DNA from: an uncultured Devosia sp.
GTDB taxonomy: Bacteria; Pseudomonadota; Alphaproteobacteria; Rhizobiales; Devosiaceae
Direction: 5' to 3'
Assembly: GCF_946479885.1 (NCBI RefSeq)
Contig: NZ_CAMLHM010000013.1
Coordinates: 13,008 to 77,007, forward strand
DNA length: 64,000 nt
The position numbers and the translations under genes are program-made. This document shows, in pieces, positions 17,430 through 25,103 of the stretch; within the stretch, counting starts at the first letter, position 1; each line of letters begins with the position of its first letter. Below the pieces are notes generated by a model that was given only the letters and a program-made list of their open reading frames with translations, searched no databases and was not told the DNA's origin.

Positions 17430-18920
17430 ATGTCCTTCCAGAAACTCGATGATCTCGGCCGCAAGCTCGAAGCGCTGGAGCACGCCTTGTCGATCCTGGG
17501 TGCCGACGAGGCCACCCACATGGCCGTGGGCGGTGGCGAAAAGCGCGCCGAAGCCATGTCGAACCTGGCCGGCATGTACCATGCCCAGGCCACGGCGCCC
17601 GAAATCGCCGACTGGATCGAGGCGGCCCGGCCTGAGACCGAAGACCAGACGCTGGCGCTGGCCGAGTTCAAGCGCCAATACACCAACGCCACCTGCCTGC
17701 CGACCGAGTTTGTCGAGCGTCGCACCGCCGCTACCATGCGCTCCGAGCAATTGTGGCGCGATCTGCGGGCCAAGGGTGATTGGGACAGCTTCCTGCCGGC
17801 GCTCGAAGGGGTCGTTGCGCTGGTGCGCGAGGAATCCCAGCTCCGCGCCGACGCGCTGAAGCTCGCGCCCTATGACGCCCTGATGGAACAGTATGATCCG
17901 GGCAACCGCACGGCCGACCTCAACCTGGTGTTCGACGACCTCAAGGGTTTCCTCAAGGCCTTCGTGCCCGAGGCGCTCGACGCGCAGGAGCGCCGGCTGA
18001 GCAAGCGTCCGCGCAAGGTGCTCAACGCCCCCTATCCGATCGAGAAGCAGCGCGAACTGGGACTCGCCGCGATGCGCGCCGTCGGCTTCGACTTCACCCA
18101 CGGCTCGCTGGCCGTATCGCACCACCCCTTCTGCGGCGGCGTACCGTCAGACGTGCGCATGACCACGCGCTATCGCACCGACGAGTTCCTGAGCTCGCTC
18201 ATGGGCGTGCTGCACGAAACCGGGCACGCGCTCTATGAGCAGGGCCTGCCCAAGGACTGGTCGCATTGGCCGTTGGGCAAGGCCCGTGGCATGGGCATCC
18301 ATGAAAGCCAGAGCCTGTTCGTCGAGATGCAGCTCGCCCGCAGCCCCGAATTCTGGGAATTCACCCTGCCGCTGGTGCACCAGTATCTGGGCGAAGACGC
18401 CATTCCGGGCTGGGAGATCGCCGACATCCTCAACGAGGTGAACTTCGTCGAGCGCGGCTACATCCGCGTCGATGCCGACGAGGTCACCTACCCGCTCCAC
18501 GTCATCCTGCGCTACGAACTGGAGCAGGACCTGGTCAACGGTAAGCTCGAGGCCAGCCAGGTCCCCGAAGCGTGGGACGCCAAGATGACCGAGTATCTCG
18601 GCATATCCACAATCAACGATCCCAAGGATGGCCCGATGCAGGACGTGCATTGGCCCGGCGGCGCCTTCGGCTATTTCCCCAGCTACACCTTGGGCGCCAT
18701 GATCGCGGCCCAGCAATGGGCAGCGCTGGAAAAGGCACAGCCAGGCCTGCGCGACGACATCCGCAAGGGCGATTTCACCGGCGTCAACCAGTGGCGCAGC
18801 GAGCAGATCTGGACGCAGGGGTCGCGCTGGTCGACCCCGGACCTCATCACCCGCGCCACGGGCGAGCCGCTGAACGCCGACTTCTTCAAGGCGCATTTGA
18901 AGCGGCGGTATCTGGCTTAG
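17430..18920 (+). CDS. Carboxypeptidase Taq-type metallopeptidase (family M32)
   Basis: Cytoplasmic zinc carboxypeptidase of 496 residues, the usual size. The zinc-binding, catalytic HETGH is at residues 262-266, followed by the third-ligand region HESQSLFVEMQLARS. Other family blocks are HHPFCGGVPSDVRMTTRY and GAFGYFPSYTLGAMIAAQQ. The ATG at 17430 (MSFQKLDDLG) has a GGAG-type ribosome site and is preferred over an upstream GTG. Transcribed alone; no strong terminator in the repeat-filled downstream gap. Confidence 0.95.
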   Translation: MSFQKLDDLGRKLEALEHALSILGADEATHMAVGGGEKRAEAMSNLAGMYHAQATAPEIADWIEAARPETEDQTLALAEFKRQYTNATCLPTEFVERRTAATMRSEQLWRDLRAKGDWDSFLPALEGVVALVREESQLRADALKLAPYDALMEQYDPGNRTADLNLVFDDLKGFLKAFVPEALDAQERRLSKRPRKVLNAPYPIEKQRELGLAAMRAVGFDFTHGSLAVSHHPFCGGVPSDVRMTTRYRTDEFLSSLMGVLHETGHALYEQGLPKDWSHWPLGKARGMGIHESQSLFVEMQLARSPEFWEFTLPLVHQYLGEDAIPGWEIADILNEVNFVERGYIRVDADEVTYPLHVILRYELEQDLVNGKLEASQVPEAWDAKMTEYLGISTINDPKDGPMQDVHWPGGAFGYFPSYTLGAMIAAQQWAALEKAQPGLRDDIRKGDFTGVNQWRSEQIWTQGSRWSTPDLITRATGEPLNADFFKAHLKRRYLA

Positions 18921-18936
18921 TTGAATTCTCGGTCGT

Positions 18937-19070
18937 CTCCCTCCCCCTTGCGGGGAGGGATCAAGGGTGGGGGACGTTTGGCCCGGATATCGGGGCTCTC
19001 GCACCCCCACCCTAGTTTCGCTACGGCCTGACGGCCGAGCTGCACTACCCTCCCCGCAAGGGGGAGGGAG
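18937..19070. repeat. 134-bp palindromic element with 23-bp perfect terminal inverted repeats (family A)
   Basis: The left end (18937-18959, core CCTCCCCCTTGCGGGGAGGG) is an exact reverse complement of the right end (19048-19070). Each end can also fold on itself. Two inverted REP units around a spacer is the layout of a REPIN-type element. It fills most of the 18921-19220 gap. Confidence 0.75.
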
Positions 19071-19103
19071 GCCCGGTGGATGGCGCGGCATCTCACCCCA
19101 AAC

Positions 19104-19131
19104 TTGACATCGCCGCCTCCATCCCTATCTT
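19104..19131 (+). promoter_or_regulatory. Housekeeping-type promoter of the ABC-F gene
   Basis: TTGACA (19104-19109), a 16-base spacer and TATCTT (19126-19131). Transcription would begin about 80 bases upstream of the ABC-F start, leaving room for a 34-codon leader frame (19166-19270) that overlaps the gene start. Confidence 0.5.
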
Positions 19132-19220
19132 CGCGCCATCCGCAGCACTGACCGGACGGTACCCAATGGAATTCTCGATGAACGACTGCCTCGCCCGCAT
19201 CGCTCACCTGGATTCCGCCC

Positions 19221-20816
19221 ATGCCCGCTTCCGTTTCGCTGCACCAGCTTGCCTATTCGACCTCCGATAACCAGCCGCTCTTTTCCGGCCTCGATCTCTC
19301 GTTCGGCAACGAACGAACGGGCCTGATCGGCCGCAACGGCACGGGCAAATCCACCCTGCTTCACATCATCGCGGCACAGCTGGCACCAGCTGCCGGCGCG
19401 GTGACTGTGCAGGGCAGCATCGGCATGCTCGACCAGTCGGTGCAGGTTACGCCGGGCGATACTGTCGGCGACCACCTGGGCGTGGCCGGTGACCTGGCGC
19501 GGCTCGACCGGCTGGAACAGGGCCTTGGCAGCATCGACGATGCCGGCGAGGCGGACTGGACCCTCCCAGGCCGCATCGAGACCGCGCTGGCCGATGTCGG
19601 GTTGCCGGCCTATGCGCCGGATCGACCGCTGACCACGCTGAGCGGCGGCCAGCGCACGCGGCTGGCTCTGGCCCGGCTGATCCTGGCGCAACCGGACATC
19701 ATCCTGCTCGACGAACCGACCAACAATCTCGATGCCGATGGCCGCCGGGCCGTGGTCGACCTGCTGCATCGCTGGCGCGGCGCTGCAATCGTCGTCAGCC
19801 ACGATCGCGCCCTGCTGCGCGAGATGGATGCGATCGTCGAACTGACCAAGCTCGGCGCCACGACTTATGGCGGCAACTGGGACCACTATGCCGAACGCAA
19901 GGCCCTGGAACTGGCCGCCGCCGAGCATGAACTCGGCACCGCCGAGCGCCGGGTCGCCGAGATCGATCGCAAGATTCAGGCAGTGGCGGAAAAGAAGGCG
20001 CGCAAGGATGGCGCCGGCAAGCGCAAGGCGGCCAAGGGCGACATTCCCAAGATCCTGCTCGGCGGCATGAAGGAAAACTCGGAAAACACCAGCGGCAGCA
20101 ATGCACGCCTCGCCAACCGCCAGCGTGGCGATGCTGCCGAAGCCGCCAGCGAAGCCCGCGCCAGGATCGAAATCCTGACGCCGCTATCGGTGACGCTGAC
20201 ACCGACGGGCCTGCCCGCCGGACGAACCGTGCTGCAGGCCGACGCCCTCAGCGGCGGCCCGGAGGGCTTGCCGCCCATTGTCCGCGATCTGTCGCTGACC
20301 CTGATCGGCCCCGAGCGCGTGGCGATCATCGGCCCCAATGGCTCGGGCAAGACGACGCTGCTGCGGCTGCTGACCGGCGCCCTGCCCGCCAGTTCGGGGG
20401 TGGCACGCATCCTGGTGCCCTTTGCCATGCTTGACCAGACCGTGAGTCTGCTCGATCCGGCCCTGAGCATTCGCGATAATTTCCGGGCGCTCAATCCCGA
20501 TGCCGACGAGAATACCTGTCGCGCCGCGCTCGCCCGCTTCATGTTCCGCGCCGATGCGGCCCTGCAACTGGCCGGCACGCTGAGCGGCGGCGAGATGTTG
20601 CGGGCGGGCCTGGCCTGCACGATCGGGGGCAATCACCCCCCGCAGTTGCTCATTCTCGACGAACCCACCAACCACCTCGATATCCACGCCATCGAGCAGG
20701 TCGAGGCCGGGTTGCGCGGCTTTGACGGTGCTCTCCTGGTGGTGAGCCACGACGCCGATTTTCTTGATGCGATCGGAATTGGCCGCACGATTGCCTTGCC
20801 GATGAACGGAGTCTGA
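19221..20816 (+). CDS. ABC-F family ATPase
   Basis: Soluble tandem ATPase of 531 residues without membrane segments, so of the translation-factor/ribosome-protection type rather than a transporter. The first Walker A is GRNGTGKST (37-45) with LSGGQ and LLDEPTNNLD; the second is GPNGSGKTT (371-379) with LSGGE and LILDEPTNHLD. A basic, Lys-rich linker lies between the two cassettes. Which member (EttA, Uup, YheS or resistance type) cannot be told by eye. It has its own promoter. Confidence 0.93.
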   Translation: MPASVSLHQLAYSTSDNQPLFSGLDLSFGNERTGLIGRNGTGKSTLLHIIAAQLAPAAGAVTVQGSIGMLDQSVQVTPGDTVGDHLGVAGDLARLDRLEQGLGSIDDAGEADWTLPGRIETALADVGLPAYAPDRPLTTLSGGQRTRLALARLILAQPDIILLDEPTNNLDADGRRAVVDLLHRWRGAAIVVSHDRALLREMDAIVELTKLGATTYGGNWDHYAERKALELAAAEHELGTAERRVAEIDRKIQAVAEKKARKDGAGKRKAAKGDIPKILLGGMKENSENTSGSNARLANRQRGDAAEAASEARARIEILTPLSVTLTPTGLPAGRTVLQADALSGGPEGLPPIVRDLSLTLIGPERVAIIGPNGSGKTTLLRLLTGALPASSGVARILVPFAMLDQTVSLLDPALSIRDNFRALNPDADENTCRAALARFMFRADAALQLAGTLSGGEMLRAGLACTIGGNHPPQLLILDEPTNHLDIHAIEQVEAGLRGFDGALLVVSHDADFLDAIGIGRTIALPMNGV

Positions 20817-20916
20817 ACTCGCCGCTCAGAAGCCATTCCAAATCACTGCGCTAATCCTCGTGACATCGGCAAGAAGCGCTCCCCACCGAGTGCAGCCAAG
20901 ACAGGAGAGACCCAAA

Positions 20917-21351
20917 ATGATCCGCAAGCTCGTCATTACCGCAGTCGCCGCCGTCGTCATCGCTGCCTCGGCTGCCCCCGCCATGTCCAACGACATCTTC
21001 GTCGACCAGTTCGGCTTCGGCAACGCTGCCGGCGGCAGCCAGCTGGGCTGGAACAACAAGTTCGGCGTCAAGCAGACCGGCAACTTCAACACCGGCGTCT
21101 CCAACCAGACCGGCATCAACAATGTCAGCGCCATCGGCCAGCAGGGCAACAACAACTATGGCGATGTCTGGCAGAACGGCATCAACAATGCCGGTGGCGT
21201 TGGCCAGTTCGGCGACAACCACACCGCAGTCCTGACCCAGGACGGCAATGGCAACGTCGCCGCCGGTGTCCAGGTCGGCAATGGTTGCAACGCCAATGTC
21301 ACCCAGGCCGGTTCGGGCAACGTGACGGCTTTCGTCCAGGCCTGCCCCTGA
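20917..21351 (+). CDS. Curlin-like amyloid fibre subunit
   Basis: Secreted protein of 144 residues with a signal peptide (MIRKLVITAVAAVVIAASAAPAMS). Its body is made of Asn/Gln/Gly-rich curlin repeats (for example VKQTGNFNTGVSNQTGINN, AIGQQGNNNYGDVWQNGINN). The N and Q positions repeat about every 20-24 residues, as in CsgA/CsgB. It is the first of two curlins flanking a CsgH chaperone. Assignment as major or minor subunit is uncertain; this copy has more regular repeats than the second. Confidence 0.85.
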   Translation: MIRKLVITAVAAVVIAASAAPAMSNDIFVDQFGFGNAAGGSQLGWNNKFGVKQTGNFNTGVSNQTGINNVSAIGQQGNNNYGDVWQNGINNAGGVGQFGDNHTAVLTQDGNGNVAAGVQVGNGCNANVTQAGSGNVTAFVQACP

Positions 21352-21375
21352 TCGGCTCCTGACGTGAGCTGCCCA

Positions 21376-21401
21376 TAGCCGGAAGGGCCATCCCTTCCGG
21401 C
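21376..21401 (+). other. Stem-loop between the first curlin and csgH
   Basis: AGCCGGAAGGG/CCCTTCCGGCT with a four-base loop and no following T-run. This suits mRNA stabilisation or differential expression of curlin versus chaperone better than termination. Confidence 0.5.
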
Positions 21402-21433
21402 TCGCATGCCCCAACCGACTTCAGGAGGAAGCC

Positions 21434-21817
21434 ATGACCATCCCATCCCGGCGCAGCAGCGCCATCGCCCTCGGCCTTATCGTCGCCACCCTGGCGGCCA
21501 GCGCGGGCCTCGCCAATTCCGGTGCCACCACCCAGTGCGGCGTCGCCACCAGCACCCAGGGCGGCATGCTCGCCCTCGAAGGCACCATTCTGAGCCCCGT
21601 GGCGCTGAGCGGCGAATACCGCTTTGCCATCCAGAGCTCGGGCAATGGCGGCTCGTCCAATATCAGCCAGGGCGGCTATTTCACCGCCAATGCCAACGAA
21701 GCCACCCCGCTTGGCAAGGTGCTGATCAATGCCGGCTCGAACTACAGCGTCGTCTTCGACGTCACCGCCGACGGCAAGAAGATCGATTGTGACCAGGACA
21801 TTGCGAGCCTGCGTTGA
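21434..21817 (+). CDS. csgH: Curli assembly chaperone CsgH
   Basis: Periplasmic protein of 127 residues with a signal peptide (to about residue 27). Its beta-sandwich-like body (LALEGTILSPVALSGEYRFAIQSSGNGGSSNISQGGYFTA) follows the CsgH family, the alphaproteobacterial counterpart of CsgC that prevents premature CsgA polymerisation. Two Cys residues (in TTQCGVA and KIDCDQD) could pair. Placement between two curlin genes supports the call. Ends before a good terminator. Confidence 0.85.
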   Translation: MTIPSRRSSAIALGLIVATLAASAGLANSGATTQCGVATSTQGGMLALEGTILSPVALSGEYRFAIQSSGNGGSSNISQGGYFTANANEATPLGKVLINAGSNYSVVFDVTADGKKIDCDQDIASLR

Positions 21818-21836
21818 AAACACCAGACATGTTCGG

Positions 21837-21876
21837 CTGAAGGGCTCCGGGATACCGGGGCCCTTTGTTTTTTGCA
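21837..21876 (+). terminator. Terminator after csgH
   Basis: AAGGGCTCCGG-GATA-CCGGGGCCCTT followed by TGTTTTTT: a nearly perfect stem with a T-run. Confidence 0.75.
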
Positions 21877-21908
21877 CCTTCAAGGTCCTGCGACGCTCCC
21901 TATGCGCT

Positions 21909-21992
21909 GCGTTCCCTCGGGTTCGACCCAAGGGCCTTTCGCCGCTTGTACCCGGCTTGAGAGCGGCCCTCGGGTCAAGCCCGAGGGAACGC
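21909..21992. repeat. Palindromic element, family B copy 1
   Basis: Inverted repeats (GCGTTCCCTCGGGT... and ...GGGTCAAGCCCGAGGGAACGC) around a spacer of about 30 bases. Near-identical pairs lie at 22672-22754 and 24914-25008. The remaining bases to 22155 contain a 12-bp palindrome at 22002-22013 and no gene. Confidence 0.7.
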
Positions 21993-22001
21993 CGGTGGGT
22001 G

Positions 22002-22013
22002 TGGCACGTGCCA
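22002..22013. promoter_or_regulatory. Perfect 12-bp palindrome upstream of the second curlin
   Basis: TGGCACGTGCCA, about 150 bp upstream of the start codon. Its symmetry suits a dimeric regulator; none is identified. Confidence 0.35.
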
Positions 22014-22155
22014 GGGACAAATCACTTCGCCCCGACAATTTCCCCTGAACCCATTCTGAACACCCCGCTCCGGATCGGTTCAGTCCATGCCCACTAGGGT
22101 CAGGTCATCGGCTGGAACACCCCAGCAAACGCCAACACCCTCAGGGAGAGATGCC

Positions 22156-22575
22156 ATGACCACCAAGTTCACCAAGACTTTCGCCGCCGCTGTCGCTGCC
22201 GCCGTCCTTGGCGTCGCCGCCCTTGCTGCTCCCGCCATGGCCGCCGGCCAGGTGTCGATCAGCTTCACCCCCACCGATCCGGACCAGCAGCAGGCGCTCG
22301 GCACGGGCCTCCAGCTGTTCTCGCTGATGCAGGGCCTGTCCGCCACCGGCGCCAATGCCAGCCAGCACGGCAATTTCAACGCCGCCGGCTTCAACCAGAA
22401 TGGCTCGGGCAACCACGGCCTGATCGTCCAGGAAGGCAACGGCCACAACGGCACCATTTCCCAGAACGGCGACAACAACAATTGCGGCCTGTTCCAGTTC
22501 GGCGAAAACACCAACGGTGAATGCGTGCAGAACGGCAACGGCCAGTCGAGCGTCACCACCGTGTTTGGGTTCTGA
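22156..22575 (+). CDS. Curlin-like protein, possible nucleator/minor subunit
   Basis: Secreted protein of 139 residues with a signal peptide (cleavage likely near AMAAGQ). A non-repetitive stretch (about 35-65) is followed by about three curlin-type repeats (HGNFNAAGFNQNGSGN, LIVQEGNGHNGTISQNGDNN). Fewer, less regular repeats and an N-terminal non-repeat segment fit a CsgB-like role, but this is inference. It has a good GGGAGAG ribosome site. It is separated from csgH by a terminator and a palindromic repeat, so probably has its own promoter. Confidence 0.78.
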   Translation: MTTKFTKTFAAAVAAAVLGVAALAAPAMAAGQVSISFTPTDPDQQQALGTGLQLFSLMQGLSATGANASQHGNFNAAGFNQNGSGNHGLIVQEGNGHNGTISQNGDNNNCGLFQFGENTNGECVQNGNGQSSVTTVFGF

Positions 22576-22598
22576 ACGAACCATCCAGTTTCAACGCG

Positions 22599-22627
22599 AC
22601 GGGCCCCTCGGGGCCCGTTTGCTTTTT
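22599..22627 (+). terminator. Terminator after the second curlin
   Basis: ACGGGCCC-CTCG-GGGCCCGT followed by TTGCTTTTT: perfect 8-bp stem. Confidence 0.85.
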
Positions 22628-22671
22628 GGCGGCTGTGGTCCTTTAATAACCTCTATCCCTCCCGACCCGCC

Positions 22672-22754
22672 GCGTTCCTTCGGGCTTGCCCCGAGGGCCA
22701 ATCGCCGCTTGCGCCGTGTTGAGAATGCCCCTCGGGTCAAGCCCGAGGGAACGC
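22672..22754. repeat. Palindromic element, family B copy 2
   Basis: Same outward inverted ends as copy 1 (GCGTTCC...GGAACGC) with GGGTCAAGCCCGAGGG at the right. Lies between the curli locus and pbpC. Confidence 0.7.
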
Positions 22755-22786
22755 CGTGGTTGTTGCGAGATGAGCGACGGCGACCG

Positions 22787-24898
22787 CTAGTTCAAGAACA
22801 CCGTCACCGTATCCGCCCTGCCCTCCGCATCGACGACGGACAGCGTCACGTATCCAGGGCCGTCGGGTTGCCAGAGGCTCTGGCGGGCGAATTCAGGGCG
22901 GCCGAAGGGCGCGCCATTGGCAAAGAAGATGAAGGGCGGCACGCCGTTGCGCACCTTGACCATTAGGGGCGACGCGTCGCCGCTGCCCAGCCCCAAGTCG
23001 ACATCGACGCCATCGCCGGGAAAGGCGATCTCGGGCGCCGCCACGCGCGCCACCATGTCCTCATCGGGATGGCGGAAGCGGCGCAATGGCGTCGGCAACT
23101 CGCTGTTGGATGCCAGAACCGCCCCCTGCGGCGCGCGCGGCAACGGCGCCTTGCGGTCGCCCAGGCGATCGAAGGCCTCGAACAGGATCGGCGCGGCGCC
23201 AACAATGCCGGAGAGGCCCGGCACCGGCGCGCCATCGGGCCGGCCGACCCAGACGCCGATGACCGTCTTGCCGTCAAAGCCGATGGCCCAGCCATCACGA
23301 TAGCCGTAGGACGTGCCGGTCTTGTAGGCGATGCGACCGGGCGAGCCGTTGAGCGGCGGCGGCACATCGGCCAGGATATCGGACACATACCAGGCCGCAA
23401 CCGGATCCAGCACCGGCGCCGCGATCTCAGCCACTGGCGCCGGCCCGACGCCGTCATAGAGCCGGACGGGCGTGCCGCCATTGCCTATGGCGGCATAAAC
23501 CGAAACCAAGTCGCGCAGCGTGATGCCGACACCACCCAGGCCGACAGCCAGGCTGGGGGCGGTATCGACGGGCAGCCGGGGATCGGCATGGGCCCGCCGC
23601 AGGCGTGACACCAGCCGCGCCGGACCGACCGCATCGAGCACCACGACGGCGGGGATATTGAGCGACTCGGTCAAGGCATCGTGGATGGTGACGGTGCCGC
23701 GGCTGAAACCGTCGAAATTGACCGGGACATAGGCGCCAAAGGCGGTTGGCCGGTCCTCGATCAGGCTTTCGGGATGGGCGAGGCCCAGTTCGAACGCCAG
23801 GCCGTAGATCAGCGGCTTCAGGGTGGAGCCGGGCGAACGAACCGCGCTTGTCATATCGACGAAGCCGGCGCTTTCGGTGTCCAGCAGGCCGGCCGAACCC
23901 ACCGAAGCCAGCACCTCGCCGCTCTCGATATCGGCGGCGACAATGGCGACCGAGACCCGCGGGTCAATCAACCGCGCGCGGCCCGCCGCCAGGTGCTCCA
24001 GAGCGTCCTGCAGTCGCTTGTCGATTGTCAGCCGGACGGACCGCGCCGTGGGCTGTGCCTTGACTGCCTGCTCGGCCATATGGGCGGCCAGCATGGGAAA
24101 ATCGCGCCGCGCCGTCGGCACCGGCTCGCGCTTGGCAGCGGTGGCGTCTTCGGCCAGCACCGCACCCATCGCCACCAGCCGGTCCAGCACCATGTCCCGA
24201 CTGCGCTGCGCTGCCACGGGATCGCGATCCGGACGCCGCGCTTCGGGGGATTGCGGCAGGGCAACCAGCAGAGCGGCCTCGGCAGTGGTCAGCCGGGTCG
24301 GCTCCTTGCCGAAATAGGCCAGGCTCGCCGCGCGAATGCCCTCGATATTGCCGCCATAGGGCGCCAGCGTCAGGTAGAGATGAAGGATCTCATCCTTGCT
24401 GAGATCATGCTCCAGCCTGTCGGCATGCACCATCTGGCGCAGCTTGCCCCAGACATTGCGGGTCGGCTCGCCCTCGATCAGGCGGGCCACCTGCATGGTC
24501 AGCGTCGACCCGCCAGAGACCACATGCCCCCCGGCGCCAACGAACTGCCCCGCCGCCCGCAGCATCGAGTTCCAGGCGATGCCGTCATGCTCGGCAAAGC
24601 CCCGGTCCTCATAGGCGATCAGCATTTTGATGAAGCGCGGATCGATCGACGCCTGGTCCACCGGCAGCCGCCAGCGTCCATCGGCCGTGGTGAAGGGCCG
24701 GAGCAGCAGGCCGTCGCGGTCGGTCACCGCAATGGAAACCGGCAAGGTCGCCGCGTCCGGCGTCGGCGGCAGGGTGGCCGAGATGGTCGTAATCGCCGAG
24801 CTGAGCTGGATGGCGCCGGCGCAGACGAGAACGAAGAGCGAGAAGCCAGTGATGGCCAGCCAGCGGGTCCACAGACGGGACTGATCGGTGCCCATCAT
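22787..24898 (-). CDS. pbpC: Penicillin-binding protein 1C
   Basis: Bifunctional peptidoglycan synthase of about 703 residues, anchored by one N-terminal membrane helix. The transglycosylase part has the GT51 motif EDRGFAEHDG. The transpeptidase part has SPGSTLKPL (catalytic Ser, SxxK), SLN (SLNIPAVV) and KTGT (KTGTSYGYRDGWAIGF). A C-terminal BiPBP-type beta domain (after about residue 600) completes the PBP1C layout. It follows the alpha-2-macroglobulin gene, a classical pairing in proteobacteria. Start is one of two adjacent ATGs. Confidence 0.95.
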   Translation of the reverse strand: MMGTDQSRLWTRWLAITGFSLFVLVCAGAIQLSSAITTISATLPPTPDAATLPVSIAVTDRDGLLLRPFTTADGRWRLPVDQASIDPRFIKMLIAYEDRGFAEHDGIAWNSMLRAAGQFVGAGGHVVSGGSTLTMQVARLIEGEPTRNVWGKLRQMVHADRLEHDLSKDEILHLYLTLAPYGGNIEGIRAASLAYFGKEPTRLTTAEAALLVALPQSPEARRPDRDPVAAQRSRDMVLDRLVAMGAVLAEDATAAKREPVPTARRDFPMLAAHMAEQAVKAQPTARSVRLTIDKRLQDALEHLAAGRARLIDPRVSVAIVAADIESGEVLASVGSAGLLDTESAGFVDMTSAVRSPGSTLKPLIYGLAFELGLAHPESLIEDRPTAFGAYVPVNFDGFSRGTVTIHDALTESLNIPAVVVLDAVGPARLVSRLRRAHADPRLPVDTAPSLAVGLGGVGITLRDLVSVYAAIGNGGTPVRLYDGVGPAPVAEIAAPVLDPVAAWYVSDILADVPPPLNGSPGRIAYKTGTSYGYRDGWAIGFDGKTVIGVWVGRPDGAPVPGLSGIVGAAPILFEAFDRLGDRKAPLPRAPQGAVLASNSELPTPLRRFRHPDEDMVARVAAPEIAFPGDGVDVDLGLGSGDASPLMVKVRNGVPPFIFFANGAPFGRPEFARQSLWQPDGPGYVTLSVVDAEGRADTVTVFLN

Positions 24899-24913
24899 GA
24901 CCAACCCGATTCC

Positions 24914-25008
24914 GCGGTCGTTACCCTCGGGCCTGACCCGGGGGCTCTACACTTGATGACGGCTCCGCCAGTACAGGGCCCTCGGGTCAAGCCCGAGGGT
25001 GACGCGCG
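24914..25008. repeat. Palindromic element, family B copy 3
   Basis: CCCTCGGGCCTGACCCGGGGGC at the left (24925 on) is inverted relative to GGGCCCTCGGGTCAAGCCCG on the right. It lies between the alpha-2-macroglobulin gene and pbpC, inside a presumed operon, so it may affect pbpC expression. Confidence 0.65.
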
Positions 25009-25033
25009 GTGGGTGTGGAAGGCACCCTCACCC

Positions 25034-25071
25034 GTCGGCTTCGCCGCCGACCTCTCCCCCAAAGGGAGAGG
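25034..25071. repeat. Palindromic hairpins, family A
   Basis: GTCGGC/GCCGAC and CCTCTCCC/GGGAGAGG side by side. The pair also recurs in the 60239-60375 element. Directly downstream of the alpha-2-macroglobulin stop codon. Confidence 0.6.
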
Positions 25072-25103
25072 CGAAGCGGTTCCGCCCCATGTCATCACGC
25101 CCC

